From Streptomyces sp. NRRL S-37 (lineage in GTDB: Bacteria > Actinomycetota > Actinomycetes > Streptomycetales > Streptomycetaceae): a DNA stretch of 64,000 nucleotides. Within the stretch, counting starts at the first letter, position 1, and each line of letters opens with the position of its first letter. Of this stretch, positions 61,657-64,000 are shown piece by piece. The stretch lies in NCBI RefSeq assembly GCF_000721605.1, contig NZ_JOIZ01000010.1:186001-250000 (forward strand), written 5' to 3'. The notes under the pieces are model-generated. The model did no database searches, was not told the DNA's origin, and saw nothing but the letters and a program-made list of their open reading frames with translations. The position numbers and the translations under genes are program-made.

Positions 61657-63035
61657 AGCGTCTCTCCCGTTGAGGGCCGTTCGGTCCCCGCAGCCCGCCT
61701 CTGGAATACGAAGGCGTCGCCTTCGTATTCCTTGGCGGTCAGGGACGTCTCGCCGAGCGCCGTCCAGTCACCGAACGGCGATCCCGACTCCGACGGTTTT
61801 ACCTGCTCCGCGAGTCGCCCGCTCATCGCGATCAGATGCGATCGCCGGGGAAGCGACGCGAACATGGGTGCACTCCTTTCCTTCGAGGCCGTCGCCAGTC
61901 CTTGTTCCAGCCGGACCGCTTCGATCACCGCGGTGCCGTCGAAGGCGGCGGCGAAACTGCGGGTACCGGCGATCCTGCCGTAGCTGTAGTCGCCCTGGTG
62001 GAGCACCATCCGGGTGCCTACACGCTTCTCGGGCGTGCGTATGGAGCCGTTGAACTGCTCTATGAGGCCCACGAGAGACTCCCATCGGGTGGCGATGTTC
62101 GTGATCAGTGCGGTGGTGTTCGTGAACGTCCGCTCGGGAAAGGCGGCCACGAATCCGTCGCCCGCGAACTGGGCCTGAGTGGTGCCGAGGTCGCCCAGCA
62201 TGGTGTGCAGTTCGTGTGCGATCCGCCTACGGAACTCGTCCTGCGCCCGGTCCGCCGTGGTGGAGAAGGTGTGCATGTGCTCGAACGCGTACCGCAGTGC
62301 GGTCCCGTATCCGGCAAGATCCACCACGCACAGCACCCCGCGCTCTTCGCGGTGAAACAGCTCCGACGGCACGTCGAGACCCTCCTCGCTGATGACGAGC
62401 CGGCGCATCTCGTCCTGGAGGACGTGCTCGACGTTGCTCATCAACGGCTTGCCGAGGAACCAGCGTTCGCTCCGGCCGTGTTCCTCGCCGGGACGTACCT
62501 CCGTCGCCGTCAGGTAGTCGCGCAGCGGCAGGAAGACGTAGCCGCGCCGCTGCTCGGGGTCGGCGAGGTTGCGGGAACTGGAAGCGTCCACGCCCACCAG
62601 GCCGTGCCGGAGGATGTAGTACGCCTTCACCATGCTCGGGGACCGCGGGGAAACCTTCAGTTCCAGGAAAGGGCTGCGCCGTCGGAGCTGGGTGTCCCGC
62701 AGGCCCATCTGGTAAGCGAGGTGGTTGAGGTCCCGCTCGATGTCGATACGGTCCGCCGCCTCGGTGGCGAGCCGCAGCAGAGATCCGGCCGTCGTGGGCG
62801 GCGAGAACTCGATCGGGACCGGGTAAGCAACGAACGGTGGCGCCCAGTACCCCTCATCGTGCGGGGGGCTGTTGTGCTGTCCGGCGAGCGGGTAGCTCGG
62901 GTGGACGAGCATCAGGTGGTGATCACCCTGCCAGGAGACGGCGATCTCCAGCGTCGAGATGATCCACACCTGTGACGGGGGCACCGAGAGCGGCATCTTC
63001 CCCGGGCTCTCGTCGGTCAGGACCTGGTAGGTCAT
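61653..63035 (-). CDS. Pycsar pyrimidine cyclase-like protein (PycC)
   Basis: A 460-residue protein. A class III nucleotidyl cyclase domain occupies about residues 225-400: GVLCVVDLAGYGTALRYAF holds the first metal Asp, and QAQFAGDGFVAAFPE the GDGF with the second. Then GTRMVLHQGDYSYGRIAG and VIEAVRLEQ follow the family order. The N-terminal 220 residues are a separate unidentified domain. Pycsar cyclases make cCMP or cUMP on phage infection. Its neighbour effector supports that identity. ATG 63035 after a weak GAG ribosome site, 39 bases from the upstream gene. Confidence 0.8.
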   Translation of the reverse strand: MTYQVLTDESPGKMPLSVPPSQVWIISTLEIAVSWQGDHHLMLVHPSYPLAGQHNSPPHDEGYWAPPFVAYPVPIEFSPPTTAGSLLRLATEAADRIDIERDLNHLAYQMGLRDTQLRRRSPFLELKVSPRSPSMVKAYYILRHGLVGVDASSSRNLADPEQRRGYVFLPLRDYLTATEVRPGEEHGRSERWFLGKPLMSNVEHVLQDEMRRLVISEEGLDVPSELFHREERGVLCVVDLAGYGTALRYAFEHMHTFSTTADRAQDEFRRRIAHELHTMLGDLGTTQAQFAGDGFVAAFPERTFTNTTALITNIATRWESLVGLIEQFNGSIRTPEKRVGTRMVLHQGDYSYGRIAGTRSFAAAFDGTAVIEAVRLEQGLATASKERSAPMFASLPRRSHLIAMSGRLAEQVKPSESGSPFGDWTALGETSLTAKEYEGDAFVFQRRAAGTERPSTGETL

Positions 63036-63074
63036 CTGCTCACTCTCTGTTCACCCCTTGGCCCGCCTGGGAAC

Positions 63075-63698
63075 TCAGATACTCGACCGGATGGCAGGCA
63101 GGGCGTCCGCCACGTTGGACGACACCTTGCGGCCGAACGGCATCTCGGACCGCGCGAGTTCCTCCGCCAGCCGAGAGGGCTCGATCCACACGTGCGGCAG
63201 CTCCAGATCGAGCGCTGCCACGCGGTTGAGGAAGTAGCTGAACTCGTAGGCGGTGTAACTGTTCGACGTCCTGGAGAACTTGAGGGAGTAGTTCGTGTAG
63301 AACGGAGTCCCGCTCCAGGTGCCGTTCAGATCGGCGATCACGTTGTTCACCCCGGTCCGGATGGCCGACACGTAGGCGTCCTGGTGGCTGACGCGCAGCT
63401 GCCCGAGAGCCTCGGAGAGCGCGCGGAACGTCGATCCCTCGCCGAGGGCCAGGATCGGGCCGGTGCCGTCGTCCGGGGCGGCGGCCAGCTCGTCGCGGGT
63501 GAGGATGAGCGACGCGTACGGAAACATCCAGGTGTCCCAGGTGCCGGCCGGGTGCGGGTCCACCACGAGGATCTCCTTGGCGCTGTTGACGACCACCTGG
63601 GGGGCGGTCAGCGCGTACCGCTGGGGGACGACGGCGGCGTCCAGACGTTCGTCGTTGAGATCCGAGTCCTGGTCCCAGGAGTAGTCGGCGTTGGTCAT
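63075..63698 (-). CDS. NUDIX-like hypothetical protein leading the Pycsar operon
   Basis: A 207-residue protein. AKEILVVDPHPAGTWDTWMF followed by PYASLILTRDEL resembles the opening strands of NUDIX hydrolases, but the Glu-rich NUDIX box cannot be found, so it may be a binding domain only. It lies 39 bases before the cyclase on the same strand. It could sense a nucleotide or regulate the signal. AGAGAGG precedes ATG. Confidence 0.6.
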   Translation of the reverse strand: MTNADYSWDQDSDLNDERLDAAVVPQRYALTAPQVVVNSAKEILVVDPHPAGTWDTWMFPYASLILTRDELAAAPDDGTGPILALGEGSTFRALSEALGQLRVSHQDAYVSAIRTGVNNVIADLNGTWSGTPFYTNYSLKFSRTSNSYTAYEFSYFLNRVAALDLELPHVWIEPSRLAEELARSEMPFGRKVSSNVADALPAIRSSI

Positions 63699-63964
63699 GG
63701 GGCCTCTCTCTGCTTTCTGCTCGATGTTTCCGCGGTCCGCGAGGACGGTTGGGTTCCAGGACCGCGAAGGCGTTCGATCTCCCGCCGGGCAAAGGTCCGT
63801 GCCCGGGACAAGAAGACATCGGACGGTCGGAAATCGGGGGTTCCAGTGTGCCGAAACAATGGGGTTCGGGTACGCGCCGAGCCGGAAGGAGTCACCTCGG
63901 CGAGCGGCACGGTCGGTCCTGCCGGAGGCGGATGGGTCTCAGCGGTCAGCACCGAGACCCACAC
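63695..63964 (-). CDS. Possible small gene at the start of the Pycsar operon
   Basis: An 89-residue frame whose stop overlaps the next start (ATGA). It is rich in Arg, Pro and Thr and has no recognisable domain. The overlap favours a real gene, the composition argues against it. Confidence 0.25.
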   Translation of the reverse strand: MWVSVLTAETHPPPAGPTVPLAEVTPSGSARTRTPLFRHTGTPDFRPSDVFLSRARTFARREIERLRGPGTQPSSRTAETSSRKQREAP

Positions 63965-64000
63965 GGTGCCCAGACCCTGCCGGAGGGCAGCCAGACAGCG

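Overview
This window reads as Streptomyces chromosome: very high GC with strong third-position GC, GTG/TTG starts, a SARP activator, an AfsA-type gamma-butyrolactone (GBL) synthase with TetR/ScbR-type receptors, and several decayed insertion sequences. I ran no database searches; family names come from motifs I can see, and homolog names (Vlm etc.) are from memory of the valanimycin literature.

Layout. (1) 0.2-1.9 kb: an intact ISL3-type insertion sequence with 51-bp inverted repeats. (2) 1.9-5.4 kb: Rrf2 regulator divergent from an NmrA-like reductase, a Bcr/CflA exporter and a metallo-beta-lactamase-fold protein. (3) 5.4-10.4 kb: Tn3 and IS110 remnants, an amidohydrolase/TetR divergent pair, and an AbiEii-like toxin with its upstream partner. 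(4) 10.5-16.4 kb: two copies of a ~335-bp intergenic repeat flanking an MFS/lactonase-like and AtzG/amidase/TetR island that appears to share an operator. (5) 16.8-59.06 kb: a large biosynthetic gene cluster. (6) 59.1-60.24 kb: nested transposase remnants. (7) 60.36-63.7 kb: a Pycsar-type (nucleotidyl cyclase plus membrane effector) defence operon with two extra genes.

The cluster carries homologs of most of the valanimycin azoxy set: VlmA-like aminoacyl transferase, VlmL-like seryl-tRNA synthetase, VlmH/VlmR amine N-hydroxylase and flavin reductase, VlmB-like diiron protein, VlmO-like membrane protein, VlmJ-like kinase, VlmK-like MmgE/PrpD protein, SARP (VlmI-like) and MFS exporter (VlmF-like). 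It adds fatty-chain machinery (KASIII, KASII, ACP, FabI, desaturase, ferredoxin), an aldehyde dehydrogenase-type protein and a class III aminotransferase (thioester to aldehyde to amine), and a one-module type I PKS with its own ACP, acyl-AMP ligase, thioesterase, P450 and luciferase-like monooxygenase. The inferred logic is: build a medium/long acyl chain, turn it into an amine, N-hydroxylate it, couple it to serine from seryl-tRNA, rearrange and oxidise to an azoxy group, phosphorylate/dehydrate the serine side chain, then extend the serine carboxyl with malonate. The product should be an alkyl or alkenyl azoxy compound of the elaiomycin/maniwamycin type; the exact structure cannot be read from sequence.

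The most unusual object is a 93-nt class II tRNA-like gene (complement 20076..20168) just upstream of the vlmA-like gene. It has serine-tRNA acceptor, D, variable and T arms, but its anticodon arm folds as an extended stem closed by a GCAA tetraloop, so there is no anticodon. It sits in its own apparent transcription unit, between SARP-type 11-bp repeats and a perfect 19-bp terminator stem. It looks like a pathway-dedicated, non-decoding seryl carrier. The same GTCAG repeats occur at the other main cluster promoters, and a GBL-receptor-type palindrome precedes the SARP gene, giving a readable cascade: GBL receptor, SARP, structural genes.
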